Counted from the first letter of the stretch, positions 40,599-50,115 are shown. The stretch is DNA of 64,000 bases from Phycisphaerae bacterium (GCA_017993835.1 JAGOLX010000005.1:70019-134018), one strand, 5' to 3'. Notes: generated from the letters alone by a model not told the origin. Made by a program: numbers and translations.

Positions 40599-42491
40599 TC
40601 ACTCTGCCCCCAGGTAACGGCTGGTCATGGGGGATAGGCGACTGCTATATCCCATCGTGTGGTGCGTCACGTCGTTGCGATAGAGCGGGTCCTGCATCAG
40701 GCAGACTCGTCGATCGCCCGCCGGGATGACCGTGCTGTAGATCCGCAGCTCGCCCAGGGTCACGGTGACCAGTTCCTCCCGCCAGTCGCCGAGGAGGTCG
40801 GCGACCTGGACGACGAAGCCCTCGATGCGGGCGCCCTGGATGGGCGAGAAGCCGCCCTCATTCCATTTGACCATGTTGCCGCGTCCCACGAATTCCCGCA
40901 GCAGGTCGGCGTCCCACCAGGCGACCAGGCCCTGCGGCGGCGCCTGTCCGGGCAGACGGACGCCCTTCGAGGAGTAGTAGAACCGTTCGCCCGCCAGCTC
41001 CAGGCCCGGACGGGTCGGATCGATATCGGCGGCCATGCAGTTGCTCAGCTCGTTGTCCCGCGTCGGCTCGTCGGCGCCGAAGAGGATCTGCCCGGTCCGC
41101 GCGTCCACCAGGCACGCTCCGTTGCGAGGGTGAGGCTCCTCGATCACATACCAGATTTCCCAGCCGGGACGGTCTGGGTCGATGTCGCCCATGTAGGAGC
41201 AGTCGCCATGGCCCAGGCCGGTGCCCCACAGGGTCCGACCGTCGTGGTCGATGGCGAGCGAGCCGTTGATGATCTCGTCGCAGCCGTCGGCGTCGATGTC
41301 GCCGGTCTTGACGGTGTGCTGGCCCTGGCCCTGGTACATGAACGGCGCCCGCTCGTTGGTCCACCGCCAGACCTTGCGGAGTTTGCGATTCTCCAGGACC
41401 CAGGCGTCGATCTTCATCATGCCGTAGGTGCCGCGGACCGCGAGCACCGCGGGGGTCTTGCCGTCCAGGTACGCGACCGCCAGCATGTGCCGGCTGGCGC
41501 GATTGCCCGTGTTGTCGCCCCAGTCTTGGACTTTGCCGAGCTCGATCCAGGGGACCCTGTCGATCTCCTCGCCTGTGGCGCCGTCGTAGACCGCCAGGTA
41601 CTCGGGTGCGTCGAGGAGGAACCCCGTCTTGCCGCTCGGGAGCATCTCGTCCGAGGTCGCGGCGTAGCTGGACGTTCGGACGCAGACTTCGGCGCGATGG
41701 TCGCCGTCCAGGTCGCGAACGACCATGGGAGTCCACCAGATGCCCATGTCCACGTTCCAGCCCAGGTCGATCCGCCAGAGGAAGGCGCCGGTCCTGCCGC
41801 TGTAGCCGTCGAACTTGTAGGAGCCGCGATTGGGACCGGCCCGGCCGGGGTCTTTGCCTTGGCCGGGGTGCTTGACGACGAAGTCGTAGACACCGTCGCC
41901 ATCGAGATCGGCGATGCCGACTGTCGCGATACCGCGGATGTCCTCCTTCAACGCGATGGACCTATACTGCTGCGGCGCCGGGTTGGCGGCCAGTTCGGCC
42001 GACTCGGAGGCCTCTCGCTCGACACCGTCCACGATCGCTCGGACGAACCACGCATTGGGCCGATCCGTCGGGGCTTTGTCGTCGACGAAGTCGGTCGTCG
42101 CGGCGATCGGGCGGTCGTTGAGCTTGGTCGGGCTCTCGCCGGCGGTCGAGCGATATACGTTGAATGTCACGTCCTGCGGGTCGTCCTTGAGCAGGCGCCA
42201 GCCGAGATAGACATGGCCGGGGTCCACCAGCAGGGCCAACATGCCGCGATTGAGCTTCTCCTCGATTCGCGTCGGGGACCAGCCCAGCACCGCGTTCGGA
42301 TCGTACAGCGGGTCGATCGCGTAGTAGTTCAAGTTCGGCGGGATCTCTTCCGGCGTGAGCTGTCGAAGGCCCCGTTCGTTGTCCGTCGGTGGGCGGAGGC
42401 CGCCAGACCCGCCCATCCTCGGGGGCTGTGCCGCTGCGACCGAGACGATTGTGCCGACCAAGGACAAGAACATAGAGAAGTCTCGGTTCAT
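40599..42491 (-). CDS. Secreted rhamnogalacturonan lyase, PL11 family
   Basis: A 630-residue exported protein of the PL11 family, whose members cleave the rhamnogalacturonan-I backbone by beta-elimination. A short signal sequence (FSMFLSLVGTIVSVAAA) precedes a fibronectin-like domain (VYLGWRLLKDDPQDVTFNVYRS) and an eight-bladed propeller with calcium-binding Asp-rich loops (ATVGIADLDGDGVYDFVVKHPG, VVRDLDGDHRAEVCVRTSS, KTGDIDADGCDEIINGSLAID, DLLGDWREELVTV). Compared with the second PL11 gene at 47950, it has an N-terminal insertion of about 50 residues (GLRQLTPEEIPPNLNYYAID). The ATG has AGGAGA at 9 bases. Exact substrate is inferred. Confidence 0.85.
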   Translation of the reverse strand: MNRDFSMFLSLVGTIVSVAAAQPPRMGGSGGLRPPTDNERGLRQLTPEEIPPNLNYYAIDPLYDPNAVLGWSPTRIEEKLNRGMLALLVDPGHVYLGWRLLKDDPQDVTFNVYRSTAGESPTKLNDRPIAATTDFVDDKAPTDRPNAWFVRAIVDGVEREASESAELAANPAPQQYRSIALKEDIRGIATVGIADLDGDGVYDFVVKHPGQGKDPGRAGPNRGSYKFDGYSGRTGAFLWRIDLGWNVDMGIWWTPMVVRDLDGDHRAEVCVRTSSYAATSDEMLPSGKTGFLLDAPEYLAVYDGATGEEIDRVPWIELGKVQDWGDNTGNRASRHMLAVAYLDGKTPAVLAVRGTYGMMKIDAWVLENRKLRKVWRWTNERAPFMYQGQGQHTVKTGDIDADGCDEIINGSLAIDHDGRTLWGTGLGHGDCSYMGDIDPDRPGWEIWYVIEEPHPRNGACLVDARTGQILFGADEPTRDNELSNCMAADIDPTRPGLELAGERFYYSSKGVRLPGQAPPQGLVAWWDADLLREFVGRGNMVKWNEGGFSPIQGARIEGFVVQVADLLGDWREELVTVTLGELRIYSTVIPAGDRRVCLMQDPLYRNDVTHHTMGYSSRLSPMTSRYLGAE

Positions 42492-42527
42492 GGTGAAGTG
42501 TCTCCTGTGACTCGCATATCTCTTTCG

Positions 42528-43244
42528 TTACGATGCCGGGAGGGAAGGACGCAACACGCCGTCCTCCATTTCGAGGATTCGGTCAAAGACGTCCAATGCC
42601 CGCTGGTCGTGCGTCACGACGATGACGCCGGCCTTCTGTTCGTGCGCGACCATCCGGAATAGCTCCATCACTTGGCGGCCTCGATGGCTGTCCAGAGCGG
42701 CCGTGGGCTCGTCGGCCAGGATCAGGCTGGGATCGTTCGCCAATGCCCGTGCTACAGCCACTCGCTGTTGCTGGCCGCCGGAAAGCGCGGAGGGCAGGTT
42801 GCGCGAGCGGTCCGCGACGCCCAGGTACTCCAGCAGTTCCCGGGCACGCCTGCGGGCCCTTGACGCGGGGGCATCGTTGATCTCCATCGCCACCTGTACG
42901 TTCTCCAATGCGTTCAGGAAGGGAATGAGGTTCGCCTTCTGGAACACGAACCCCAGATGCCTTCGCCGGAAGGCGCGGAGGTCTACCAGCGGTCTGGACC
43001 CGTTCATCACGGGGCAGCCTCCGATGTCGATCTGGCCGGAGGTGGGCGGGTTGACCAGACCGATGGCGGTCAGGAGCGTGGACTTGCCCGCGCCGCTGGG
43101 CCCGAGCAGGGCGACGACCTCGCCTCGCCGGACCTGGAATGAGACGTCGCGTATGGCCACCACTTCGGTATTGCCCCGCCCGTAGATCTTCGTGAGCGAT
43201 CGGACCTCGACCGAAGGAGCGTCGGATTGGATGGCCGGTCTCAT
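42528..43244 (-). CDS. ABC transporter ATP-binding protein (MacB/LolD type)
   Basis: A 238-residue ATPase: Walker A LLGPSGAGKSTLL, Q-loop FVFQKANLIPFLNALENVQ, signature LSGGQQQRVAVARALA, Walker B LILADEPTAALD and the H-loop VTHDQRALDVF. The GPSGAGKST / LSGGQQQR combination and the companion FtsX-type permease place it in the MacB/LolD/DevA group. Its ATG overlaps the permease stop as ATGA, so translation is coupled. It is the third gene of an HlyD-permease-ATPase operon. Confidence 0.93.
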   Translation of the reverse strand: MRPAIQSDAPSVEVRSLTKIYGRGNTEVVAIRDVSFQVRRGEVVALLGPSGAGKSTLLTAIGLVNPPTSGQIDIGGCPVMNGSRPLVDLRAFRRRHLGFVFQKANLIPFLNALENVQVAMEINDAPASRARRRARELLEYLGVADRSRNLPSALSGGQQQRVAVARALANDPSLILADEPTAALDSHRGRQVMELFRMVAHEQKAGVIVVTHDQRALDVFDRILEMEDGVLRPSLPAS

Positions 43245-44449
43245 GACAGCACCTCGTTCGGTCGAATGGACATTGCCTTCCAGATCCCCAGGAGGCTCGA
43301 GATCACGGAGATTGCCCCGACGACGACCGCCAGGTGCACGAGGTCTTCCCGGGTGATCGCGACTCGCCGCGGAAAGAGCGGAAAGACCCATAGGCCGATG
43401 CTGTAGGCGAGACCGTACCCCAAGACGCCCAACAGCACCGCCTGTTGCAGGATCAGCGAGACGACGACCCGGTTGCGGGCGCCCATCAGCTTGAGCATGG
43501 CGATATCGTGGACTTTGTCCAGCGTGAGCGTGTACAGGATCAGCGCCATGATGATGGCGGAGATAATCACCAGCAGCCTGCGGAACAGACCAAGCTGTTT
43601 GCGGTTTCGCTCGATGGCCTTGAGCAGCAGGTCGCGTTGCACGTCGTTCGTGTAGACCGTGACATCGCTCCAGCCGGAGAGGGCCTTTGCCACGCGCCCG
43701 GGATCGACCCCCGGCGACACATTCACCATGATGGCGCTGACGTTCTGTGTGCCCAGGGCCGGCAGCTCGGAGGCGGGACCCGCCGCCCGCTCCAGCAACA
43801 GGGGCTGGATGTTGCCCAGGTCCTGCTTGGTCAGACGCGACCGGCGGGCCTCCCGTTCGAGTCGGACCGCCTCCCCCGGCATGTCATATTGAATGGCGAT
43901 CGAGTCCGGAATCGTGAAGAACGCGATGCCATCGCCGCTCTGGCCGACCATGCCGGCTGTGACCCCCACGACGGTGTAGCTGTCCTTGCCCAGCGGGAGA
44001 CGGTCGCCCAGACGCAGACCCAGGCTGCGGTCGGCGAGCATTTCATAGTGCGCCTGCCCCAGCGACCGGCCGGCGATCAACGGCAGCGCGTGCCCGTCGT
44101 CGCCGGGCCAGGCCAGCCCCTGCACGACCATCCGCAGCGGCCGGCCCCGGTGCTCTCGTTGGATCGTGTGCGATACAAAGGCCCTCGCGCGGGCGACGCC
44201 CGTGATCGCGTGCGCGCGATCCTCCAGGCTCCAGGGGATTCGCGAGACCTCCGCGAAGGGGCCGCGAGTGCCCCGCTGGACGACCCAGAGGTCGGCTTTC
44301 GTCCGTTCCAGAAAACTCAGGGCGTCGTCGCTGAGTCCCTGGTAGATCCCCGCCATGCCCATGACGATCATCAACAGCAGGCCAATGCCCAGGGCGGTGA
44401 GCAAGAAGCGGCTGAGCTTGTGTCGGACGTCTCGGATAGCCAGATTCAT
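43241..44449 (-). CDS. ABC transporter permease, FtsX/MacB type
   Basis: A 402-residue permease. One helix near the N-terminus (FLLTALGIGLLLMIVMGMAGIY) is followed by a large extracytoplasmic domain (about 45-265) and three C-terminal helices (LLVIISAIIMALILYTL, VVVSLILQQAVLLGVLGYGL, LAVVVGAISVISSLLGIW). The order is that of FtsX/MacB/DevC permeases. The motif HDIAMLKLMGARNRVV is the coupling-helix segment of the family. Start and stop overlap both neighbours by ATGA. With HlyD and the ATPase it should form a tripartite-like efflux or lipoprotein-type transporter; no outer-membrane TolC is seen. Confidence 0.92.
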   Translation of the reverse strand: MNLAIRDVRHKLSRFLLTALGIGLLLMIVMGMAGIYQGLSDDALSFLERTKADLWVVQRGTRGPFAEVSRIPWSLEDRAHAITGVARARAFVSHTIQREHRGRPLRMVVQGLAWPGDDGHALPLIAGRSLGQAHYEMLADRSLGLRLGDRLPLGKDSYTVVGVTAGMVGQSGDGIAFFTIPDSIAIQYDMPGEAVRLEREARRSRLTKQDLGNIQPLLLERAAGPASELPALGTQNVSAIMVNVSPGVDPGRVAKALSGWSDVTVYTNDVQRDLLLKAIERNRKQLGLFRRLLVIISAIIMALILYTLTLDKVHDIAMLKLMGARNRVVVSLILQQAVLLGVLGYGLAYSIGLWVFPLFPRRVAITREDLVHLAVVVGAISVISSLLGIWKAMSIRPNEVLS

Positions 44450-45600
44450 CTTGCGTTCACCACCCGCCGGCCCGGCTTGAGCTTCTTGGCTTGCGCTTCG
44501 CTCGCGACGAAGACGGCGTCCTTCTCGACGAGCCCGCGAACGACCTCCGTGAACTCCCCGCCTGTCGCGCCTAATTCCAGGGGGCGCCAGGATGCTCTGC
44601 CGCCTTCATTCACCCAGATCCCGGCCTGGTTCTCTCGCCAGCGGATCATTCGGCCCGGGACCTTCACCACGTCGTCCTTCCTGCCGGTCAGGATGAAGAC
44701 CTCGGCCCGTTGGCCGACCGCCCATCCCTCCGGCAACCGATCGGGCACGACATCGACCAGGAACTCGCGCGTCTCGCGATCCACCTCGCGGCTGATCCGG
44801 ATGACGGACCCGGCGTAGCCTTTCCCCGGCTCCGACCGGAAGACGATTCTCGCCTTCTGCCCGGGTTGCAGCACAGTGCGGAAGGTCTCGTCCACCCAGG
44901 CCGAGACCCAGATGTCCTTGGTGGAGATCAACTGGAAGATGGACGCCCCAGGAACCACGACGTCACCGAGGTCGCGATCCCGCCGGGTGATCAGGCCGTC
45001 GAAGGGACTGAGGATCTTCGTGTCGGCGAGCCTGGCGTTCTGGTAGTCCAGAGTCCGTTCGGCCGCCACCACCAGCTTCTGGGCTTCGACCACCGCAGCG
45101 ATCGCCCTGGCTTCTTCCGCTTCGGCCACTTGCAGCAGCTCTCGGCTTTTGTCCAACTCCGATTCGGAGGCGATCTGCTTGGCCTGGAGCTGCGATTGGC
45201 GACCGTAGTCCAGCTTGGCCTGGGCGACGACGGCCTCCGCCCGCCTCTGGTCCGCCTGGACACGAGCATACGTGGCCTGCGCCGCCTCCAGGTTGGCATG
45301 GGCAATCGCCTGCTGCTCCCGCAGATCCGAATCGTCGAGGCAGGCGAGAAGCTGGCCCTTGGCGACTTCGTCATTCTGATCCGCCTTCAGCTCGACGAGC
45401 CGGCCCTGGATCTCCGGGCTGATTGTCGCCTTGGTGTGCGCCGTCAGCGTCCCTGTGCCCATGACCTCCGCCTCGATTGGACCTCGCGTGACGGAGACCA
45501 TCGTCACGGCGACCGGCGCCACGCTGACCCGATAGAAGATGAAGGCCACCACAGCCGCCACGACCAGAAAGCGGAAAACATAACTCAGATATTTTCTCAT
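44446..45600 (-). CDS. HlyD-family membrane fusion (periplasmic adaptor) protein
   Basis: A 384-residue adaptor with an N-terminal membrane anchor (FRFLVVAAVVAFIFYRV). It has split lipoyl/beta-barrel halves (ISPEIQGRLVELKADQNDEVAKGQLLACLD and LADTKILSPFDGLITRRDRDLGDVV), a coiled-coil hairpin between them (LREQQAIAHANLEAAQATYA to IAAVVEAQKLVVAAERTLD), and a C-terminal membrane-proximal domain. The frame is open to 45654; the ATG at 45600 has GGAAG and starts just before the anchor. It lies 48 bases after the agarase-like gene on the same strand and may share its transcript. Confidence 0.9.
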   Translation of the reverse strand: MRKYLSYVFRFLVVAAVVAFIFYRVSVAPVAVTMVSVTRGPIEAEVMGTGTLTAHTKATISPEIQGRLVELKADQNDEVAKGQLLACLDDSDLREQQAIAHANLEAAQATYARVQADQRRAEAVVAQAKLDYGRQSQLQAKQIASESELDKSRELLQVAEAEEARAIAAVVEAQKLVVAAERTLDYQNARLADTKILSPFDGLITRRDRDLGDVVVPGASIFQLISTKDIWVSAWVDETFRTVLQPGQKARIVFRSEPGKGYAGSVIRISREVDRETREFLVDVVPDRLPEGWAVGQRAEVFILTGRKDDVVKVPGRMIRWRENQAGIWVNEGGRASWRPLELGATGGEFTEVVRGLVEKDAVFVASEAQAKKLKPGRRVVNAR

Positions 45601-45647
45601 GGCGTACTTCCCTGCAATACTCTGTTCAAGCGACTTCCTTCCCCGGC

Positions 45648-47432
45648 TCACCATGGCGAATTAGGCGTGCCCGCCCGCGAGGCGCGCGGGCGCTCGTCGA
45701 AGGGCGGCAGCTTGCCGCTGTGGACGTCGTACAGGCGTTTGTGCGTCGCCTTGGCGGCCTGGACCATCTCGGGGTACGGGCGGTTCGTGACATCGAGGAA
45801 TCCGATGTTGTAGTTCTCGCCGTCCATGCGTCCCAGGACCGGCTGGTCGCTCCACTGGAACCAGTGGGCTCCCACGAAGCCGGGCAGGGCGGCCGCCTGC
45901 TCGACGTAGTAGCGGTATCCCTTGGCCCGCTCGACCTGGTTGGCGGTCTGCACGAGCCCGGCGCCGAGTCCATCGGCGGGCACCCCGAAGTGAAACTCCC
46001 CGATCAGCAGGGGCCTCCCGGCGGCCTCGTACAGCGCTTTCAGTTGCCTCGTCGGCTCGTACTCGTAGATGTTGACGCTGCACACGTCGAACATCCGACC
46101 CATCCGCTGGATGGCGGGCGCAGGCGACCCGCCGAAGCGGATGCCGAGATTCAGATGGTTCGGGTCGTATTTCTTGATGGCCTCGCCCATGAGCGTCAGG
46201 TACTTCTCGAACATGGCGTGGACGAATGCCTCGCGCCGCTTGGGGCTATCGCCTTGGGCCAGGTACTCGGTGAGCTTGCGTTGCGTGGCGGTCTCGGGTC
46301 CCTTGAGGAACATGTCCACTAGCTCGCTCTCGCGGCCCTCCCAGGGGGGTTCGTTGCCGAGGAAATAGCCCAGCAGCAGGGGATCGTTGCGGTACTGGGC
46401 GCACTGGCCGGCCGCGGCCTGGTCGATGCTCTGGGCCAGCTCGTCCGAGTACACGTCGGGCATCCCGAGGTAGTACGGGTCCATTCGCGGCGTGCGGAGC
46501 GACACGACGTAGGCCTTTCGCTGCCCGTCCTCAGACGTCCGCAGCGACGACCAGTTGCCGACCGTGTTCATCCCCCATGCGTCCATCCGCTGGTGGATGA
46601 GCGTCGTGCCGGCGGCGTCCTGTCCTCCTCGACTGCGTCCCGCGCTGATGCAGTCGGAGCCGGTGGACAGGAACAGGTGCCCATGGGGGTCCACGAACCA
46701 CCATCGACCATCGATTTGCTCGACACGGAAGAAGCCAGTGGCTCGGGTCTCTGTGCTCTTGTATCCGCCGTACTCGCAGTAGCCGAACTCGCCGCTGCCG
46801 GTGAGGGACTTCTGCTCGTCGGCCAGTTCCTTCTCCAGTTGCTCGCGGCTGTGGATCTTGTGCGGCCAGTCCGCGTGCGCCCACTGCCCGAACTCATCGA
46901 TGACCGGCTGCTTCTCCAGGAACTCCGAGCCCGCGTCCTCCCTGGACAGGCGGATCTCGCGGATCTCCAGCGAGGCGCCGTCGAGTGGATAGTCCATCGT
47001 GACGCCGAGCGACTCGACGTTCTTCAGATCGCCGAACGGGCCCCAGACCCCCATCCAGAACGAGCCGGCCCGACGGTTGTTCGTCGAAGCCAGGTCCATG
47101 CCCCGCTGGTCCTTGCCCTTGAAGTATTGCAGTGGGATCGAGGCCCGCAGCCAGACGTTCTGCCCGAAGGGCTGGAGCATCAGGCGGCGCTTGCCCTCGG
47201 TCGTATAGACCCAGACGGAAAACCGCTGGGGCGACGTGGTCCTCATCTCCAGGACCAGGAAGGCGAAGTCCGACCAGTCCGACGGCAGCTCGCTCGACAG
47301 CTCCTTCAGAGGCCACTTGTGCTCCGAGACCCGTCCCTCGAACGCGACCTTCAACGGCTTCTCCATGGCCCAGCCCATCCCGCACAGAAGGGTCAGGACG
47401 AGCACAATCGGAATTCCTCGCAACGTCTTCAT
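45648..47432 (-). CDS. Secreted clan GH-A glycoside hydrolase, beta-agarase/GH50-like
   Basis: A 594-residue exported enzyme. Signal peptide GIPIVLVLTLLCGMGWA; a jelly-roll carbohydrate-binding part to about residue 170; then a TIM barrel that opens ATGFFRVEQIDGRWWFVDPHG and HLFLSTGSDCI, an opening typical of GH50-type agarases and relatives. The acid/base is probably Glu361 in LLGYFLGNEPPWEG and the nucleophile Glu479 in RPLLIGEFHFGV, both at strand ends as expected for clan A. Other conserved parts include MDAWGMNTVGNWSS. The ATG at 47432 has GGGAGG at 6 bases. Family assignment between GH50 and related uncharacterised families is not certain, so the substrate (agar-like or other galactan) is inferred. 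Confidence 0.8.
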   Translation of the reverse strand: MKTLRGIPIVLVLTLLCGMGWAMEKPLKVAFEGRVSEHKWPLKELSSELPSDWSDFAFLVLEMRTTSPQRFSVWVYTTEGKRRLMLQPFGQNVWLRASIPLQYFKGKDQRGMDLASTNNRRAGSFWMGVWGPFGDLKNVESLGVTMDYPLDGASLEIREIRLSREDAGSEFLEKQPVIDEFGQWAHADWPHKIHSREQLEKELADEQKSLTGSGEFGYCEYGGYKSTETRATGFFRVEQIDGRWWFVDPHGHLFLSTGSDCISAGRSRGGQDAAGTTLIHQRMDAWGMNTVGNWSSLRTSEDGQRKAYVVSLRTPRMDPYYLGMPDVYSDELAQSIDQAAAGQCAQYRNDPLLLGYFLGNEPPWEGRESELVDMFLKGPETATQRKLTEYLAQGDSPKRREAFVHAMFEKYLTLMGEAIKKYDPNHLNLGIRFGGSPAPAIQRMGRMFDVCSVNIYEYEPTRQLKALYEAAGRPLLIGEFHFGVPADGLGAGLVQTANQVERAKGYRYYVEQAAALPGFVGAHWFQWSDQPVLGRMDGENYNIGFLDVTNRPYPEMVQAAKATHKRLYDVHSGKLPPFDERPRASRAGTPNSPW

Positions 47433-47520
47433 AGCACCTCCCAGTAGTGTCACACGGTCTAGACAGAACTTCCGGCCTTTGCCACCGATGGTCCCAGGGG
47501 GCCTCGTCGGCGACGCCGCA

Positions 47521-47549
47521 ATTGTACAGGGCCGATGGCGTTGGTTCAA
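47521..47549 (-). promoter_or_regulatory. Promoter of the agarase-like gene
   Basis: On the minus strand TTGAAC and TACAAT are spaced by 17 bases, about 90 bases upstream of the start. Confidence 0.6.
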
Positions 47550-47658
47550 GAACGGGAGACAACGCCTCCTTGCGTCACTACAGACCGCCGGTGACCGGGA
47601 GCCTGTCCGTTGTTGCAGCCTCTCTGGGGACGACAACCCGACATACGGCACGACTCTG

Positions 47659-47765
47659 TCATTCCTGCGAACGCAGGAATCCAGGAACCGCGGGATTGGG
47701 CGCAACCCAATGAATGGATTCCCGCCCCCGATCGGGTCGAGGGCAGGCATTGCGCGGGAATGACA
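47659..47765. repeat. Dispersed palindromic repeat pair
   Basis: GTCATTCCTGCGAACGCAGG, then GGATTCCCGCCCCCGATCGG and GCGCGGGAATGAC. The stretch CAGGAACCGCGGGATTGGGC is shared exactly with the copy that begins 160 bases later. Confidence 0.75.
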
Positions 47766-47818
47766 AGCGCGGGGACCGGACGCGATCCGGGGACGACAAC
47801 CCGACACGCGGCAACGAC

Positions 47819-47905
47819 TCTGTCATTCCTGCGGACGCAGGAATCCAGGAACCGCGGGATTGGGCGCAACCTGATGAATGGATTCCCGCTTGCGCGGGAA
47901 TGACA
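47819..47905. repeat. Dispersed palindromic repeat pair, tandem copy
   Basis: A second copy of the element at 47659 with nearly the same outer arms and central GAACCGCGGGATTGGGCGCA. The tandem arrangement suggests recent local duplication. Confidence 0.75.
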
Positions 47906-47949
47906 ATCGAGGGTCTCTGTGAACGCCGATTGCACTCGCCCGAGAACGG

Positions 47950-49920
47950 TCATGGACCCCCAAAGCATCCTTCTATGTCTCTTGGCGGGTCCGACGATTG
48001 CGCCTCGACGCCCGAAAGGGCCTCGCCTTTGCCGATCAGCCGAATATTGGGAACAGAAGGAGCAGTCATGCCCTCCCCGAGGTAGAAGCCTGGATGAGGC
48101 GGCTTATTGTAGACGACGTTCTGCCATGCGATTGCCAGGCGGTATTGCGGATCGTGCATCAGCGTGTAGATGCGATGCTCCGTGGGGATCGTCGTGGTGT
48201 ACAGACGCAGGGACTTGCCGTCGGGGGCGGTCACGAGCATCTCCTCTCGCCAGTCGCCCAGCAGATCGGCTTGCAGATTGGGTCCGCGCCAACCCCAGCG
48301 GTCGCCCGTCGAGAACAGACGCTCCTCGGTTGCAGTTTCCCAGTTCCACTTCATGACGGTCGAGCCGGCGAGCAGCTCTCGCAGCAGGTCGCCATCCCAC
48401 CAGATGACGAAGCCGGTGGATCGGGGCGCGCGGCCGATCTCGGCGCCGCCGGCGTCGCGGAGGCCGCCGGGACCGCCCCAGGCTTCGTAGCCTCGGTATC
48501 GCGGGTCGATGTCCGCTGCAACGCCGGTGCCGACATCGATGCCTGGACTGTGTTTCCAGATCGCTTCGCCTGTTCGCGCGTCTCGCATCGCTGCGCCGGG
48601 GCTCTGGAACCGGACCGTGTCGTCCTCGTTCTCGTGGATCGTGAAGACCTCCAAGCCGGGCCGGTCGGGGTACATGTCGCTGATGTGCATCGCGTCGCCA
48701 TGCCGCCAGCCGGTCGAGTAGAGCCCTTTGCCGTCGTCGTCCACGACCATGGCGTGGTAGACGATTTCGTCCTTGCCGTCCGCGTCCACGTCGGCGACCG
48801 AAAGCGAGTGGCCGCCCATGCCGGAGTAGGGGGAGGCGTCCGAGTAGGGCGGCCGACTGATTCCCGAATCGAACACCCAGCGGCTCGTCAACTCTCCCTC
48901 TCGCCAATCCCAGGCGGCCATCACGGTCCGGCCGTACACCCCCCGGCACATGACGACGCTGGGGCGCACGCCGTCGAGGCAGGCGACGCAGGCGAGGAAG
49001 CGGTCGCAGCGGTTGCCGTAGCTGTCGTTGCCGCCGTTGCCGCCGATGCCGCCCCAGCCGTCGATGGGGTGGCGGTTGGGGATGTAATCGACGGTCTTCA
49101 TCGCGGCCCCGCTGCGTCCGTCGAAGACCGTGAGGTATTCCGGGCCGTCGAGGATTCGACCGTGGGTGCGGTCGCCCGGCTTGTTCGTCCGCCAGTCCTT
49201 GTCCTTGTCGCCGATGACCTTGCCGACGCCGTCCGTCGTGCCGTCCGCGGTCTTGCAGACCATCTCGGCGCGTCCGTCGCCGTCGAGGTCGTAGACCAGG
49301 AACTGGGTGTAGTGCTCGCCCTCGCGGATGTTGATCCCGAGGTCGATCCGCCAGAGGGGGGCGCCGTCGAGCCTGTAGGCATCGAGGACGGGCCTCCCGG
49401 TCATGCCGGCCGACCCGTTGTCCCGCCCGCGCGAGGCCTGATGGAGGACGATTTCGTAGTCGCCGTCGGCATCCAGGTCGCCGACGGAGCAATCCCCTGG
49501 CCAGTACTCGGTTATCGGGCGGATCGGGATCTCGATATACGGGCGGTCCCAGGCGGTCGCGGGCTTCGAGGGAGTCAGCTCCTGGCCGTCGAGGACGGGC
49601 CGAACGAAGTACCGCAGCGTCTGATTCGGGTCGGCCTTGCCGTCGACGTAGTTGGTGGACCCTGTGATCGGCGCGTCGTTGACCCTCTGAGGCCCGCTGT
49701 CACCGGTGACACGATACAGGTTGAAAGCAATTGCCTCGGGGTCGGTCCCGAACAACCGCCAGCCGATATAGACCCCGCCGGGCTGCCTGACAGCCACAAT
49801 CCCTCGGCTGAGGTTCTCCATTCGGCGGGGGGGCGTCGCCGGATCGGGGGCGCCGGCGCCCATCGCGGTCGCCAGGCCAAACGCCAAAACAGGAAGGACT
49901 TGCATCGAGAGGTGGTTCAT
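47950..49920 (-). CDS. Secreted rhamnogalacturonan lyase, PL11 family (second)
   Basis: A 656-residue exported protein. Signal peptide VLPVLAFGLATAMGAGA; fibronectin-like domain (GVYIGWRLFGTDPEAIAFNL); then a PL11 propeller with acidic calcium-type loops (SVGDLDADGDYEIVLHQAS, VYDLDGDGRAEMVCKTADG, VADVDADGKDEIVYHAMVV, LQADLLGDWREEMLVTAPDG). WKHSPGIDVGTGVAADIDPR and HDPQYRLAIAWQNVVYNKPPH are classic PL11 segments, closer to characterised YesW/YesX-type enzymes than the copy at 40.6 kb. The frame stays open far upstream of the ATG, but only because of antisense coding over other genes; the ATG at 49920 starts the signal peptide. Confidence 0.9.
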   Translation of the reverse strand: MNHLSMQVLPVLAFGLATAMGAGAPDPATPPRRMENLSRGIVAVRQPGGVYIGWRLFGTDPEAIAFNLYRVTGDSGPQRVNDAPITGSTNYVDGKADPNQTLRYFVRPVLDGQELTPSKPATAWDRPYIEIPIRPITEYWPGDCSVGDLDADGDYEIVLHQASRGRDNGSAGMTGRPVLDAYRLDGAPLWRIDLGINIREGEHYTQFLVYDLDGDGRAEMVCKTADGTTDGVGKVIGDKDKDWRTNKPGDRTHGRILDGPEYLTVFDGRSGAAMKTVDYIPNRHPIDGWGGIGGNGGNDSYGNRCDRFLACVACLDGVRPSVVMCRGVYGRTVMAAWDWREGELTSRWVFDSGISRPPYSDASPYSGMGGHSLSVADVDADGKDEIVYHAMVVDDDGKGLYSTGWRHGDAMHISDMYPDRPGLEVFTIHENEDDTVRFQSPGAAMRDARTGEAIWKHSPGIDVGTGVAADIDPRYRGYEAWGGPGGLRDAGGAEIGRAPRSTGFVIWWDGDLLRELLAGSTVMKWNWETATEERLFSTGDRWGWRGPNLQADLLGDWREEMLVTAPDGKSLRLYTTTIPTEHRIYTLMHDPQYRLAIAWQNVVYNKPPHPGFYLGEGMTAPSVPNIRLIGKGEALSGVEAQSSDPPRDIEGCFGGP

Positions 49921-49997
49921 AACGGCCCTTTGTATGGACAGGAGGGGGCAGAACGCCCGTTTCGAACTCGTGCCTTCCGCGGCACAAGGAAGATAGT

Positions 49998-50025
49998 TTA
50001 CCACGAGTCGGTCGAGTGGTATACT
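49998..50025 (+). promoter_or_regulatory. Promoter of second large modular protein gene
   Basis: TTTACC and TATACT are spaced by 16 bases, with extended -10 TGG. Confidence 0.5.
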
Positions 50026-50115
50026 AAAGGTAACATGGGAAAGACCCGTAGTATATGGGGGTATCCTTGACGACAGGCATGGCATCTGCCCAAACTGGTG
50101 AGAATAGGCAGGCAT

